Notes: generated from the letters alone by a model not told the origin. 64,000 bases of DNA from Verrucomicrobiota bacterium (GCA_016871415.1 VHDL01000011.1:1-64000), one strand, 5' to 3'; positions 35,137 through 44,490 are shown, numbered from the stretch's first letter. Numbers and translations: made by a program.

Positions 35137-36615
35137 ATGTCGTCGAGGCCCGCATTGACGGACGAACTCATGGCGGCCGCCGCCGCGGATCCGTTCCTGC
35201 CCGTCGCGTCGCTGATATTCCTCCTGGCAATCATCCACACCTTCCTCACCCCATGGTTCACCTCCTGGGCCCACCGCCTCGAGGAGGCCCATCTTGAGCG
35301 GGTCCGCCGGGGCGAGGTCCCCGTCAACGAAGAGGGCCGTTCAGCCGACTTCCGGGCCTCAGCGCTGCACTTCCTCGGCGAGGTGGAAGCCGTCTTTGGC
35401 ATCTGGGCCTTCGTCCTTTTCTGCGCCTTCGTGCTTTCGCCCGGCAAAGGCTGGGCTTTCGCCACCGCCTACATGGAAACCGCGGATTACGTCGCCGCGT
35501 CACGTTTGGCCGCGGAGCCCGCTGGGCCGGCCTCCCGCATCTTGGCCTCCCCCAAGTACCTCGAGCCGCTCTTCGTGTTCGTCATCATGGCAATCGCCTC
35601 GTCGCGCCCGGTCTTCGCTACCGCGTCCTCGCTCCTGACCCGGCTCGCCGGCGTCCTCGGCGGATCGCCTTTCGCGCGCTGGGCCGTCGTGCTGACCGTC
35701 GCGCCCCTCCTGGGCTCCTTCATCACCGAGCCTGCGGCGATGACGATCGCGGCCCTCATGCTGGCCGATTTCTTTCTCGAGTTCAGGCCGTCCGCCCGGC
35801 TCCGTTACGCCACGCTGGGCCTGCTCTTCGTCAATGTCTCGATCGGCGGGACCCTTACGCATTTCGCGGCGCCCCCCGTCGTCATGGTGGCGGGAATCTG
35901 GGGATGGACCACGCCGCATATGCTGCTCCATTTCGGGCTCAAGGCGGCGCTTTCGATCCTGATCTCCACCGCCGCCTACGGACTGCTCTTCCGCCGCGAA
36001 TTCAAGGAGCTGGCCGGACGGACCGATCCCGCGCTCCGTCCCGAATCGCGGACCTCCGTCCCGCTCTGGGTCGTCCTCGCACATCTCGCCATGATGGCCT
36101 GGACCGTGCTGATGCTCGTGGGCCACCACGGGGTGCTGCTCATGGCCGGCCTACTCGTCTTCCTGACCTTCACGGTGGCCACCCCGCAGTGGCAGTCGCC
36201 GGTGCGCCTCAGGGGGCCCTTGCTCGTCGCCTTCTTCCTCGCGTCGCTCGTCATCCACGGCGGCCTCCAGTCCTGGTGGATCTCGCCGGTCCTCGCCCGT
36301 CTCGGCGAGCTGGAGCTTTTCCTGGGCGCAACCGTCCTCACCGCATTCAACGACAACGCGGCCATCACGTATCTGGCCTCCCAGGTGCCGGCGATGTCCG
36401 AAGGTTCGTCCGCCGCAAGGGCGTTGCAGTACGTCGTCCTGGCCGGGGCCGTCACGGGAGGCGGGCTCACCGTCATCGCCAACGCGCCCAACCCCGCCGG
36501 CCAGTCCATCCTCGCTCGGCATTTCGAGGGCGGGATTTCGCCTGTGCGTTTGTTCATCTGGGCGGCGTTGCCCACCGCCCTCGCCGCCGCCTGTTTCCTG
36601 CTTCTTCCCCGCTGA
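35137..36615 (+). CDS. Putative Na+/H+ antiporter (Na_H_antiport_2 type)
   Basis: This 492-residue protein has about 11-12 hydrophobic segments and matches the putative Na+/H+ antiporter family: FITEPAAMTIAALMLADFFL, NVSIGGTLTHFAAPPVVMVA, TVLTAFNDNAAITYLASQVP and GGLTVIANAPNPAGQSIL. Two inverted discontinuous-helix halves are typical of the ion transporter superfamily. It should exchange sodium for protons, but this was not shown for close relatives. It is monocistronic; a weak hairpin with T-run follows at 36621-36640. Confidence 0.85.
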   Translation: MSSRPALTDELMAAAAADPFLPVASLIFLLAIIHTFLTPWFTSWAHRLEEAHLERVRRGEVPVNEEGRSADFRASALHFLGEVEAVFGIWAFVLFCAFVLSPGKGWAFATAYMETADYVAASRLAAEPAGPASRILASPKYLEPLFVFVIMAIASSRPVFATASSLLTRLAGVLGGSPFARWAVVLTVAPLLGSFITEPAAMTIAALMLADFFLEFRPSARLRYATLGLLFVNVSIGGTLTHFAAPPVVMVAGIWGWTTPHMLLHFGLKAALSILISTAAYGLLFRREFKELAGRTDPALRPESRTSVPLWVVLAHLAMMAWTVLMLVGHHGVLLMAGLLVFLTFTVATPQWQSPVRLRGPLLVAFFLASLVIHGGLQSWWISPVLARLGELELFLGATVLTAFNDNAAITYLASQVPAMSEGSSAARALQYVVLAGAVTGGGLTVIANAPNPAGQSILARHFEGGISPVRLFIWAALPTALAAACFLLLPR

Positions 36616-36620
36616 ACGCG

Positions 36621-36640
36621 GCCCCGTGGGGTGTCTTTTT
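36621..36640 (+). terminator. Weak factor-independent terminator candidate
   Basis: A short stem (GCCCC...GGGGT, with a tight loop) is followed by GTCTTTTT just after the antiporter stop at 36615 and before the pseudopilin cassette. The stem is only about four pairs, so confidence is low. Confidence 0.35.
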
Positions 36641-36696
36641 GCTGGTCTAGCCGGGCCGGGCGGGGATAAACTACGTTTCCCCCTTTGACCTGCACC

Positions 36697-37350
36697 ATGA
36701 GACATCGCCGCCCCGGTTTCACCCTTGTCGAACTGCTGACCGTGATCGCCATCATCGGCATCCTGGCGGGGGTGCTTTTCCCGGCCATCGGCGGCATCCG
36801 CATGCGGGCCACCCGGGCCACCTCGCAGGCCGCCTTCTCCCAGCTGGCCAACGGCATCCTGAAGTACAAGCAGACCTACGGCTTCTACCCTGACATCAAC
36901 ACCAGCACGGGGCAGTACACGACGGCCAACGACTCGCGCCACCTCCTGAACGGCAACGCCCAGTACTGCCACAACTTCATCAAGGCCATGTCCGGCAAGC
37001 AGGTGAACGGCTCCGCCCTAATTCAGACTGAGCGAAACCGTTTCAACCGCAACGCCGAGGAGTTCTACGCCTTCGCCAAGGAGGACTATTTCGACCTGAC
37101 CGCGGCCATGGCCGGTAATCCCGTCCTGATCGACCGGTTCGGCAACCACAACATCCGCCTGATCTTCGACACCGACAACAACGGCAGAATCAAAGACCAG
37201 TCCGGCATAACGCTTCCCGAAGACCTTCTTCCCATCGGCACCAACACCGGCCTCCCCGCCCGGGTCATTATCTTCACCACCGAGCTCGATGTCGGCTCCA
37301 CCGAGGGCCTCGGACGCAGCGATTGCATGGACGTGATCGCGATCCAGTGA
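36697..37350 (+). CDS. Type IV pseudopilin-like protein 1
   Basis: This 217-residue protein has a prepilin signal: basic leader MRHRRPG, cleavage before F with E at +5 (GFTLVEL), and a hydrophobic helix LLTVIAIIGILAGVLFPAI. The globular part includes YKQTYGFYPDIN, as in GspG-like pseudopilins, and DRFGNHNIRLIFDTDNNG. It would be processed by a prepilin peptidase that is not in this window. It is the first of four consecutive pseudopilin genes, joined to the next by an ATGA-type overlap at 37350. Confidence 0.9.
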   Translation: MRHRRPGFTLVELLTVIAIIGILAGVLFPAIGGIRMRATRATSQAAFSQLANGILKYKQTYGFYPDINTSTGQYTTANDSRHLLNGNAQYCHNFIKAMSGKQVNGSALIQTERNRFNRNAEEFYAFAKEDYFDLTAAMAGNPVLIDRFGNHNIRLIFDTDNNGRIKDQSGITLPEDLLPIGTNTGLPARVIIFTTELDVGSTEGLGRSDCMDVIAIQ

Positions 37351-38195
37351 TGAGGGGAGACCCCTCCAAACCAGGCTCACGCCCCGGCTTCACGCTGGTG
37401 GAGCTGCTGGTGGTCATCACCATCATCCTGCTCATCTCCAGCATGTTCCTGAGCCTTTCGCCTGGCGACGGCGGAGGACTTCCCGCCGGACAGAGGGTAA
37501 TCGGCACGACCCTCAGGACTGTGCGCGCCATGGCCCTGATGAACCGCGGGACGCTCGGGTCGGGCGTGCCTTACAACGCTCGTTACCGCCTGCTCATCCT
37601 CAACGACCCCGAGAATTCCGAGGAGCATCTCCGCACCGTCTGCGTGGCCGTGGGCGCCGTGACCTCCGCGGACGCGGCGGGCGACGATCCCGCCACGGTC
37701 CGCACCGACGACCTCCGCTACAAGTGGTTCGCTCCGGAGGCGCCCGTGCGTCTGCCCAAGGGCGTCTACTTCGTGCCGCCCCAAGGCAACACCCAGACGA
37801 CCGTCAATTTCCCCGCCGGTTGGACCGCGGGTGCCAACACGCGACGCAGCATCATCGGCGACCTCAGCGACATCCCTGCCACCGGCGCGTTGGATGTGTC
37901 GGCCGGAACGCCCCGCATGACCTTCGCTCCGGTCAACCAGCCCACCGCGCTCTCCCAGATGGCGTCGCTGGGCGCCAAGCAGTGGTTCTACGTGGAGATC
38001 CAGCCCACCGGGCAGTCCAATCACCTCGGTCGCGTGATGCTCGTGCTCGCCCTCGGGGCCGTCAGGCCGGGCACGCCCGCCAATCTCGACGTCTCCAACG
38101 AGTCCCAGTTCGCCGCGGTCGCGGTGCGCCCCAGCGGCGAGGTCTCCATGACCACCGACCCGAACGAGATGAACGCCCTTCTTCTCACCAAGTGA
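37350..38195 (+). CDS. Type IV pseudopilin-like protein 2
   Basis: This 281-residue protein starts at the overlapping ATG at 37350. The prepilin motif RPGFTLVELLVVITIILLIS is clear. The C-terminal domain is long for a minor pilin and contains KWFAPEAPVRLPKGVYFVPP and AVAVRPSGEVSM. It resembles members of the Verru_Chthon cassette, a set of pilin-like genes described in Verrucomicrobia, but this is a resemblance only. It is two bases from the next pilin gene. Confidence 0.85.
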   Translation: MRGDPSKPGSRPGFTLVELLVVITIILLISSMFLSLSPGDGGGLPAGQRVIGTTLRTVRAMALMNRGTLGSGVPYNARYRLLILNDPENSEEHLRTVCVAVGAVTSADAAGDDPATVRTDDLRYKWFAPEAPVRLPKGVYFVPPQGNTQTTVNFPAGWTAGANTRRSIIGDLSDIPATGALDVSAGTPRMTFAPVNQPTALSQMASLGAKQWFYVEIQPTGQSNHLGRVMLVLALGAVRPGTPANLDVSNESQFAAVAVRPSGEVSMTTDPNEMNALLLTK

Positions 38196-38197
38196 CC

Positions 38198-38992
38198 ATG
38201 CCCACCGCTCACCCAGCCCGCCGGCGCGGAGGATTCTCGCTCATCGAGGTCACCCTCGCCATCGGTATCGTCGGCATCGCCATCCTCTCCCTGGTCGGCA
38301 TCCTCGGTTCCACCTTCCAGCAGGTCGATGACATCATCCAGACCAACCGCGCCCTCTCCGGCGTGACCCGTCTGGTCTCGGCGTTGGACAATCCGCGCGG
38401 CATCATCTGGCTCAACGCGGCGTCCCCCGCCACCAACCTGTACGTGCACCAGGGCAACACGGCGCTCGATCCGGTGCCCACCGCTCCCGCCTCCAATTTC
38501 GACATCGCCTACCGCATGCTCGCCGGCGCCAGCGACACCACCCAGGCCCGGGCCGTCTGGCTCTACGTCTATGAGCGCAAGCTCGTCACCGCGATCGCCG
38601 ACGCCCAGCCCGTCGCCGGGGTACTGACCTATAACCTCAATTCGAACCCCGCTATCATGGAGACGGTCAGCACGGCGGGCTCGACCAACCCCAACGAATT
38701 CACGATCGAGATGGCCAACGCCCGCAACGTCATCGGCACCCCGATGCGCGTGCGCCTAACCCTTTCCAAGCTGCTCATCGGCCAGCGTTTCGAGCTCGAC
38801 GCCACCACCAGTGAGCCCACCACGACGCGCTGGACCGTCGGCACCCCGCTGCCCGCCGACCCCAACCGCTACGCGCTCGCCTACCTGCCCGTCGTCGCTG
38901 AGTTCTTCCCTCATGACTTCGCGGCTCCCGCCGTGTTCACCGCCCGCGAGGAGACGCCCCTCCTCGTCCAGAACATCGTCATCAGCCGATGA
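38198..38992 (+). CDS. Type IV pseudopilin-like protein 3
   Basis: This 264-residue protein has the prepilin segment GGFSLIEVTLAIGIVGIAIL after a basic leader. The soluble part includes DNPRGIIWLN and a long beta-rich domain. It lies in the middle of the pilin cassette and its stop overlaps the next start by 4 bases. The role is inferred as a minor pilin or secretion pseudopilin. Confidence 0.85.
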   Translation: MPTAHPARRRGGFSLIEVTLAIGIVGIAILSLVGILGSTFQQVDDIIQTNRALSGVTRLVSALDNPRGIIWLNAASPATNLYVHQGNTALDPVPTAPASNFDIAYRMLAGASDTTQARAVWLYVYERKLVTAIADAQPVAGVLTYNLNSNPAIMETVSTAGSTNPNEFTIEMANARNVIGTPMRVRLTLSKLLIGQRFELDATTSEPTTTRWTVGTPLPADPNRYALAYLPVVAEFFPHDFAAPAVFTAREETPLLVQNIVISR

Positions 38993-40314
38993 AAGCCGCC
39001 TTCCGAGCCGTCCGCAGGGGGTTCACCCTCATCGAGGTCCTGGTCGCCACGGTCATCATGGTCGTGATCATCCTGGCGGTCGTCACGATTGCCACTGACA
39101 CGTTCAAGGCCTATGACCGCGCCGTTTCCGACCTGTCCACGCAGTCGGAGGCGCGCGGCGTCCTGGACGCCATGGAGAACGACTTCCAGACGGCCGTCAT
39201 CCGTCCCGACGGGCGTTGCTGGATGGAGATCGTCGTTCCCGGCGCCGCCGCGGTGCCCGGCCTGACGGGCGTTCCGCCGGCGGTCGGCAACCTGCGCCCC
39301 TCGGACCACCCGATCGTGATGCTCTTCTCCTCGCCCTCGGACCGGCCCCGGTGGTCGCCCGAGAGGGCCGGGGGCGCCCGTGTGCCGCTCCGGGGCGACG
39401 TCTGCGCCGTGACCTACCGCATCGGGCAGCGTTCGCCCTTCGACATGCCCGGGGAGCTGATTCAGCAGATCTACGGAGTCTACCGTACGATGATCGACCC
39501 GGAGAGCACGTTCCGCGAGGCCATCCCGGTCATCATGTCGCATCACCCCGTCGACAACCCGAGGCAGCCTTGGGACTACTGGACCGGTGCCGTGCGTCGC
39601 GTCCCCAACTACTCCGCCACTGACACCGGTGGCGCCTTCGAGACCAAGGTGCTGCTCAACGCCAGCGTCACCGCCACCCCTCCTTGCTGGACCTTGGACG
39701 ACCAGAATTTCATCGGCTCCAACGTCGTGGCCATGAACCTCATCCTCTGGTGCACCTCCTCGCTGCCTGCGACGGGACCCGCCGGCTCGATGACCGACCC
39801 GGCCGCACGTCACCCCCAGATGCTCCGTCCGGTCATCATGGCCGGCAGCGCCACCGAGGACGCCGGCGGCATGAAGTTCGGCACGCCGACCGTCGTGGGA
39901 GGCTACATGGGGGCTTTCCGGACCAACACCACCGGCGTATCGGTCGCCTCGGCACCCCTGCGCTACGCCCCCAACACCGGCGCTCCCGCGGTGCCCGTGC
40001 CCACGACGCCCGCGGGTCGCCACCCTTACGACCACTTCGGCTCACGTCTGCGGGTCTTCTCCGACCGCATGTATCCCGACGCCCTCGGCACCAATTCCCT
40101 GCCGCAGACCGGCAAGCTGACCTACCTTCCTTATTCGCTCCGCGGCGTGGAGATCTCCCTGACCGTGCTGACGCCCGAGGGCTCCAAGGAGCTGCGCGCC
40201 CTGCAGCATGTCCGCAACACCGCCCGAACGGACAACGCGGAGTTCCGTCGCATCGTCTATCAGTACGGGCGCTCCTACACCCGTTACGTCAGGCTGCTGG
40301 GCAACGGTGGCTGA
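38989..40314 (+). CDS. Type IV pseudopilin-like protein 4 (large)
   Basis: This 441-residue protein is the largest of the set. It has the prepilin motif RRGFTLIEVLVATVIMVVII and a long, proline- and glycine-rich C-terminal domain with the segment YRIGQRSPFDMPGELIQQIY. Its size suggests a tip or adhesin-like minor pilin. It is the last gene of the cassette; accA follows convergently 18 bases later. No secretion ATPase, PilC or secretin is in the window, so this cassette must use machinery encoded elsewhere. Confidence 0.85.
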   Translation: MKAAFRAVRRGFTLIEVLVATVIMVVIILAVVTIATDTFKAYDRAVSDLSTQSEARGVLDAMENDFQTAVIRPDGRCWMEIVVPGAAAVPGLTGVPPAVGNLRPSDHPIVMLFSSPSDRPRWSPERAGGARVPLRGDVCAVTYRIGQRSPFDMPGELIQQIYGVYRTMIDPESTFREAIPVIMSHHPVDNPRQPWDYWTGAVRRVPNYSATDTGGAFETKVLLNASVTATPPCWTLDDQNFIGSNVVAMNLILWCTSSLPATGPAGSMTDPAARHPQMLRPVIMAGSATEDAGGMKFGTPTVVGGYMGAFRTNTTGVSVASAPLRYAPNTGAPAVPVPTTPAGRHPYDHFGSRLRVFSDRMYPDALGTNSLPQTGKLTYLPYSLRGVEISLTVLTPEGSKELRALQHVRNTARTDNAEFRRIVYQYGRSYTRYVRLLGNGG

Positions 40315-40332
40315 TCAAGCCGGCCGTCGGGT

Positions 40333-41301
40333 TCACTCGGCGTACACGCCCATCTTACGGAACTTCGCGTAGCGTCCGGAGGTGAGCTTGGTCGGCGTGA
40401 GCCGTCCCAGCTCATCCAGGGCGCCGCGCAAGGTCTTGCGGATGGCTGAGCCCGCCGAGGCGGGATCTTCCTGGGCGCCGCCGAGCGGTTCCTTGACGAC
40501 GCCGTCTACCACGCCGAGGCGCAGCAGGTTCGATGAGTCGAGGCGGAGGGCCTCCGCGGCCTTGGGCGCATGGGCGCGGTCCTTGAAGAGGATGGCGGCG
40601 CAACCCTCGGGCGAGATGACGGAGTAGTAGGCGTTCTCCAGAATGTAGACCCGGTCAGAGACCGCGATGCCGAGGGCGCCGCCCGATCCGCCTTCGCCGA
40701 TGACGAAGGTCACAATCGGGACCCGCAGGCGGCTCATCTCACGGAGGTTCACGGCGATGGCCTCAGCCACATGGCGTTCTTCCGAACCGATGCCCGGGAA
40801 CGCCCCCGGGGTGTCGACCAGCGTGACGATCGGTAGGCCGAAATTGTCGGCCAGGCGCATCAGGCGCAGGGCCTTGCGGTAGCCCTCGGGGTTGGGGCAG
40901 CCGAAGTTGCGACGGAGGTTCTCCTTGGTGTCACGTCCCTTCTGCTGGCCGATGACCATCACGGGGCGGCCCTCGAAGAAGGCGGTACCGCCGACGGTCG
41001 ACTCGTCGTCCATGAACAGCCGGTCCCCATGCAGCTCCTGAAAGTCATCGAAGAGCATCCCGATGTAGTCCAAGGAGTAGGGGCGCCGGGGGTGACGGGC
41101 CAGCTGGACGCGCTGCCAGGGGCTGAGGTTGCCGTAGACCTCCCGGCGGGTCAGCTCGAGTTTGGTTTCCAAGGAGCGGATTTCCTTGGTGACATTCATG
41201 CCCGCCGATTCCGAGGAGGCCCGGAGGGAGGCGATCTTGTCTTCCAGTTCCCGGATCGGCTTTTCGAACTCCAGGGTGAAGCGGGGTTTCGGCGCGGACA
41301 T
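40333..41301 (-). CDS. accA: Acetyl-CoA carboxylase carboxyltransferase alpha subunit
   Basis: This 322-residue protein starts FEKPIRELEDKIASLR after a short leader and includes QLARHPRRPYSLDYI, GDRLFMDDESTVGGTAFFEG, VTLVDTPGAFPGIGSEERHV, FVIGEGGSGGALGIAVSD and PEGCAAILFKDRAHAPKAAE, all hallmarks of AccA. With AccD it transfers carboxyl from biotin to acetyl-CoA, giving malonyl-CoA. The frame is open to 41337, but the ATG at 41301 gives the usual N-terminus. Confidence 0.96.
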   Translation of the reverse strand: MSAPKPRFTLEFEKPIRELEDKIASLRASSESAGMNVTKEIRSLETKLELTRREVYGNLSPWQRVQLARHPRRPYSLDYIGMLFDDFQELHGDRLFMDDESTVGGTAFFEGRPVMVIGQQKGRDTKENLRRNFGCPNPEGYRKALRLMRLADNFGLPIVTLVDTPGAFPGIGSEERHVAEAIAVNLREMSRLRVPIVTFVIGEGGSGGALGIAVSDRVYILENAYYSVISPEGCAAILFKDRAHAPKAAEALRLDSSNLLRLGVVDGVVKEPLGGAQEDPASAGSAIRKTLRGALDELGRLTPTKLTSGRYAKFRKMGVYAE

Positions 41302-41355
41302 GGGGGCGAAGTTGGGGGATTGGCAGGAGCAGGGCAAGGGAAGAGGGCCGAAGCG

Positions 41356-41483
41356 GGGGCAGGGACAGGGCTAGGGACAGGGCTAGAATGAAAGAAAGTG
41401 TGCGGAAATTGGGGCAGGGGTGTCGTTTCGGGTGGCTGGTGCGGCCCCAGGTGGCGGGCGGCTGGATCGACTGTCCCTGCCCC
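41356..41483. repeat. G-rich/C-rich inverted intergenic element (copy B)
   Basis: The G arm (41355-41386) contains GGGGCAGGGACAG followed by GGGCTAGGGACAGGGCTAG. The C arm at 41471-41483 is CTGTCCCTGCCCC, the exact 13-base complement of 41356-41368. The spacer is about 100 bases. It lies between accA and the DUF1080 gene. It shares hexamer units and layout with copies A, C and D. Confidence 0.7.
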
Positions 41484-41546
41484 TATCCTGATTACCCTTT
41501 TCCCCGAACCTCCGCCCGTTCAGGCTGTCCTCACCCAGTCCTCACC

Positions 41547-42341
41547 ATGCGCCTTGCCACCACGCTTCCTCTCCTAGCCGCCGTCGGTCTCTTCGCCGCC
41601 GAAGGCTACAGCGACACTCCCGTCATCCCCGGGCAGAAATGGAAGGTGCATGACATTGAGCGCCCGCAACCGCCCCGTGCGCCCCGCGAGCAGCTGAAGT
41701 GCGTCACGACCCCCGCCCCCGCCGGCGCGACCGTCCTCTTCGACGGCAAGGACGCCGCCGCCGAATGGGAGCCCGACGCCGCCCCCACCAAGAAGATGCC
41801 CAATCCCGTGGTCTGGGACGTGCAGGACGGCGCCATGGTCGCCCGCAGCAATTCCATCCGCACCAAGCGTTCGTTCGGCTCCGTCCATCTGCACGCCGAG
41901 TGGCGCTCCGCCAAGGGCTACGACCAGGATCCCAAGAAGAAGAGCCAGGGCAATTCCAACAGCGGCATCTTCTTCCAGAAGACCTATGAGCTGCAGGTAC
42001 TCGACTGCTGGAAGACCGAGACCTACGCGGACGGCATGACCGCCGCGGTCTACGGCCAGCACACGCCCCTCTTCAACGCCTGCCTGCCCTCGCGTGAGTG
42101 GAACAGCTACGACATCGACTTCACCGCGCCGCGCTTCAAGGCCGACGGCTCGCTGGAATCTCCGGCCCGCATCACGGTCGTGATGAACGGGGTCAAGGTG
42201 CAGGACGGCACCGAATACATCGGGCCGAGTACCCACCGCAAGGTCCTGCCCTACAAGGCCCACGCCGACCGCCTGCCGATCGGCCTGCAGTGGCACGGCG
42301 ACCCCGTGGAGTTCCGTAACGTCTGGGTCGTCGAGAAGTGA
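41547..42341 (+). CDS. Secreted DUF1080 protein
   Basis: This 264-residue protein has a signal peptide (about 1-18) and a DUF1080 domain with LFDGKDAAAEWE (about 67-78), NSNSGIFFQKTYELQVLDCW and GLQWHGDPVEFRNVWV at the end. It is the longer of two DUF1080 proteins in the window (other at 166) and carries a 45-residue N-terminal extension. It probably binds or cleaves sugar; substrate unknown. Its stop overlaps the start of the next gene. Confidence 0.88.
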   Translation: MRLATTLPLLAAVGLFAAEGYSDTPVIPGQKWKVHDIERPQPPRAPREQLKCVTTPAPAGATVLFDGKDAAAEWEPDAAPTKKMPNPVVWDVQDGAMVARSNSIRTKRSFGSVHLHAEWRSAKGYDQDPKKKSQGNSNSGIFFQKTYELQVLDCWKTETYADGMTAAVYGQHTPLFNACLPSREWNSYDIDFTAPRFKADGSLESPARITVVMNGVKVQDGTEYIGPSTHRKVLPYKAHADRLPIGLQWHGDPVEFRNVWVVEK

Positions 42342-43153
42342 ACCCCGCTATGCCCCTCATCGTCCTGCTGGTGCTCGGGTCGCTCTTCTTCCTGCTCGAG
42401 AAGATCGCGGGGGCCGCCCGTCCGCAGCCTTTCTTCCGCGGGGGGTTCGGCACGGACGTCCTGTACCTCTTCCTGGCCTCCGGGATGAAGCTCGTCACGC
42501 GCCTGTTCGTCATCATCCCCGCCGTGCTGCTGGTCGCGCTGGGGCTGGCCGAGAAGTCCGCCTTCACGCCCGGGCCCTACCTCGGTCACGGCCCGCTGGC
42601 CGCGCAGCCGCTCTGGTTGCAGACGGTCGAGCTCTACCTGCTGGCCGACTTCATCGGCTACTGGATGCACCGCGCCTTCCATTCGGGTCGGCTCTGGCCC
42701 TTCCATGCGGTGCACCACAGTTCCGAGGACCTCGACTGGCTGGGCAGCGTGCGCGTGCATCCGGTCAATGAGCTCGTTAACAACCTCGTCCAGGTCGTCC
42801 CGCTCATCCTGCTGGGCTTCAATCCGGCGGTGGCCGTCTCGGTGGCGCCGTTCCTCACGCTCTACGCGATCTTCCTGCACGCGAACCTGAACTGGGACTT
42901 CGGTCCGCTGCGCGCGGTCATCGCCACGCCGGTCTTCCACCGCTGGCACCACTCCAAGGATCCGCAGGCCGTCGACAAGAACTTCGCCGGCCTGCTCCCG
43001 ATCTGGGACATGCTGTTCGGCACGTATTACATGCCGCGCGACCGGATGCCCGATGACTTCGGCATTCATGAGCCGATGCCCACGGGCTTCCTCGGACAGC
43101 TCAAGGCGCCGTTCGTCTGGGGCCGCGCCCCGCGCGACGGCGAAAAGGGCTGA
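42338..43153 (+). CDS. Sterol desaturase / fatty acid hydroxylase family membrane protein
   Basis: This 271-residue membrane protein carries the histidine clusters of the family: HRAFHSGRLWPFHAVHHSSE (about 109-128) and FHRWHHSK (about 202-209), which bind a di-iron centre. Four hydrophobic stretches are visible. Members introduce hydroxyl or double bonds into lipids; the lipid here is unknown. The start is GTG at 42338, overlapping the DUF1080 stop; ATG at 42350 is the alternative. Confidence 0.88.
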   Translation: MNPAMPLIVLLVLGSLFFLLEKIAGAARPQPFFRGGFGTDVLYLFLASGMKLVTRLFVIIPAVLLVALGLAEKSAFTPGPYLGHGPLAAQPLWLQTVELYLLADFIGYWMHRAFHSGRLWPFHAVHHSSEDLDWLGSVRVHPVNELVNNLVQVVPLILLGFNPAVAVSVAPFLTLYAIFLHANLNWDFGPLRAVIATPVFHRWHHSKDPQAVDKNFAGLLPIWDMLFGTYYMPRDRMPDDFGIHEPMPTGFLGQLKAPFVWGRAPRDGEKG

Positions 43154-43197
43154 AGGTTTGCCCTCCCGCGGCTTTCCTAAACACTCCTTTATTAGGG

Positions 43198-44364
43198 ATG
43201 TTTCCTGAAGACCGACGTGACCGCTGGCACTCCGGGCAGGGCCGCTGGGCCCATGTCCCTGCCGCCGACTGGAATGACTGGCACTGGCAGCTGCGCAATC
43301 GGATCACTTCGCTCGGGCAGCTCGAGCCGATGCTGCGGCTCTCCAAGGAGGAGCGCGCGGGCGTCCTCTTCGCCCCCGGCAAGCTGTCGCTGGCCATCAC
43401 GCCCCATTTCTTCAATCTCATCGACCCCGACGATCCCGCCTGCCCCGTGCGCCGTCAGGTCATCCCCCGCATCGAGGAGTCCGAGGTGGCGCACGGTGAA
43501 TCCCCCGATCCGGTCGGCGAGGAGTCCACGATGCCCGTGCCCGGTATCGTCCACCGCTATCCGGACCGGGTGCTCTTCCTGGTCACAGACCGCTGCGCGG
43601 CCTACTGTCGCTACTGCACCCGCAGCCGGCTGGTCTCCAACGCGCAGGCCTATGACTTCCATCCCGAGCTGGAGCAAGGGCTCGCTTACATCGCCGCGCA
43701 TCCGGAGATCCGCGACGTCCTGCTCTCGGGCGGAGATCCGCTGCTGCTCTCCGACGCCAAGCTCGACGCGCTGCTCGGCCGTCTCCGCGCCATCCCGCAC
43801 GTCGAGTTCATCCGCATCGGCTCCCGCATCCCGGTCTTCCTGCCGCAGCGGGTCACGCCGGAGCTCTGCGACGCGCTCCGGCGTCACGGGCCGGTCTGGC
43901 TCAGCATCCATGTCAACCACCCGAAGGAGGTGACGTCCGAGCTCGCCGCGGCGTGCGACCGGCTCTCCTTCGCCGGCGTGCCGCTGGGCAACCAGTCGGT
44001 GCTGCTCCGCGGGGTCAACGATGACGAGGAGGTGATGCGGTCGCTGGTCCACCGGCTGCTCATGATCCGCGTGCGTCCCTACTACCTCTACGCCTGCGAC
44101 CTCATCGAAGGATCCTCGCATCTGCGCGTGCCGGTGGAGCGGGGCATTGAGATTGTCCGGTCCCTGCGCGGCCACACGACTGGCTACGCGGTGCCCCAGT
44201 TCGTCATCGACGCGCCCGGCGGCGGCGGCAAGGTGCCCGTCAATCCGGCCTACGTGCAGGCCATCCAGGACGGCATCGTGGAGCTCAGGAACTTCGAGGG
44301 GAGGATCTTCAGTTACCCTTCCGGAGTGCGCATGCCCGAGCCCCGTCCCGGCACGGTCAGCTGA
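43198..44364 (+). CDS. kamA: Lysine 2,3-aminomutase family radical SAM enzyme
   Basis: This 388-residue protein has the radical SAM cluster motif CAAYCRYC (about 139-146), the N-terminal WNDWHWQLRNRI seen in KamA, LSGGDPLLLSD, YACDLIEGSSHLRVP and VIDAPGGGGKVPVNP, the last containing the PLP Lys. Lysine 2,3-aminomutase converts lysine to beta-lysine. A homologue, EpmB, modifies elongation factor P; the length and PLP loop favour KamA. No EpmA or efp is adjacent. Confidence 0.85.
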   Translation: MFPEDRRDRWHSGQGRWAHVPAADWNDWHWQLRNRITSLGQLEPMLRLSKEERAGVLFAPGKLSLAITPHFFNLIDPDDPACPVRRQVIPRIEESEVAHGESPDPVGEESTMPVPGIVHRYPDRVLFLVTDRCAAYCRYCTRSRLVSNAQAYDFHPELEQGLAYIAAHPEIRDVLLSGGDPLLLSDAKLDALLGRLRAIPHVEFIRIGSRIPVFLPQRVTPELCDALRRHGPVWLSIHVNHPKEVTSELAAACDRLSFAGVPLGNQSVLLRGVNDDEEVMRSLVHRLLMIRVRPYYLYACDLIEGSSHLRVPVERGIEIVRSLRGHTTGYAVPQFVIDAPGGGGKVPVNPAYVQAIQDGIVELRNFEGRIFSYPSGVRMPEPRPGTVS

Positions 44365-44382
44365 CGTCCGCGACCGAGGAGA

Positions 44383-44406
44383 CGAACCGGTTTTTACGCC
44401 GGTTCG
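44383..44406 (+). terminator. Hairpin after kamA
   Basis: CGAACCGG (44383-44390) pairs perfectly with CCGGTTCG (44399-44406) across an 8-base loop containing TTTTT. There is no T-run after it, so it may end transcription weakly in both directions, between kamA and the convergent tRNA-Arg. Confidence 0.4.
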
Positions 44407-44415
44407 CCCTCAAGG

Positions 44416-44490
44416 TGGCGGGCCCGTAGGGATTCGAACCCCAAACAACTGATCCGTAGTCAGTTATGATATCCATTTCACCACGGGCCC
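44416..44490 (-). tRNA. tRNA-Arg (ACG anticodon)
   Basis: Read on the minus strand, the acceptor stem GGGCCCG pairs with CGGGCCC, with discriminator G and an encoded CCA (plus-strand TGG at 44416-44418). The anticodon stem ACTGA/TCAGT encloses CTACGGA, giving anticodon ACG, which would be read as ICG after deamination. The T-loop is TTCGAAT. Confidence 0.94.
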
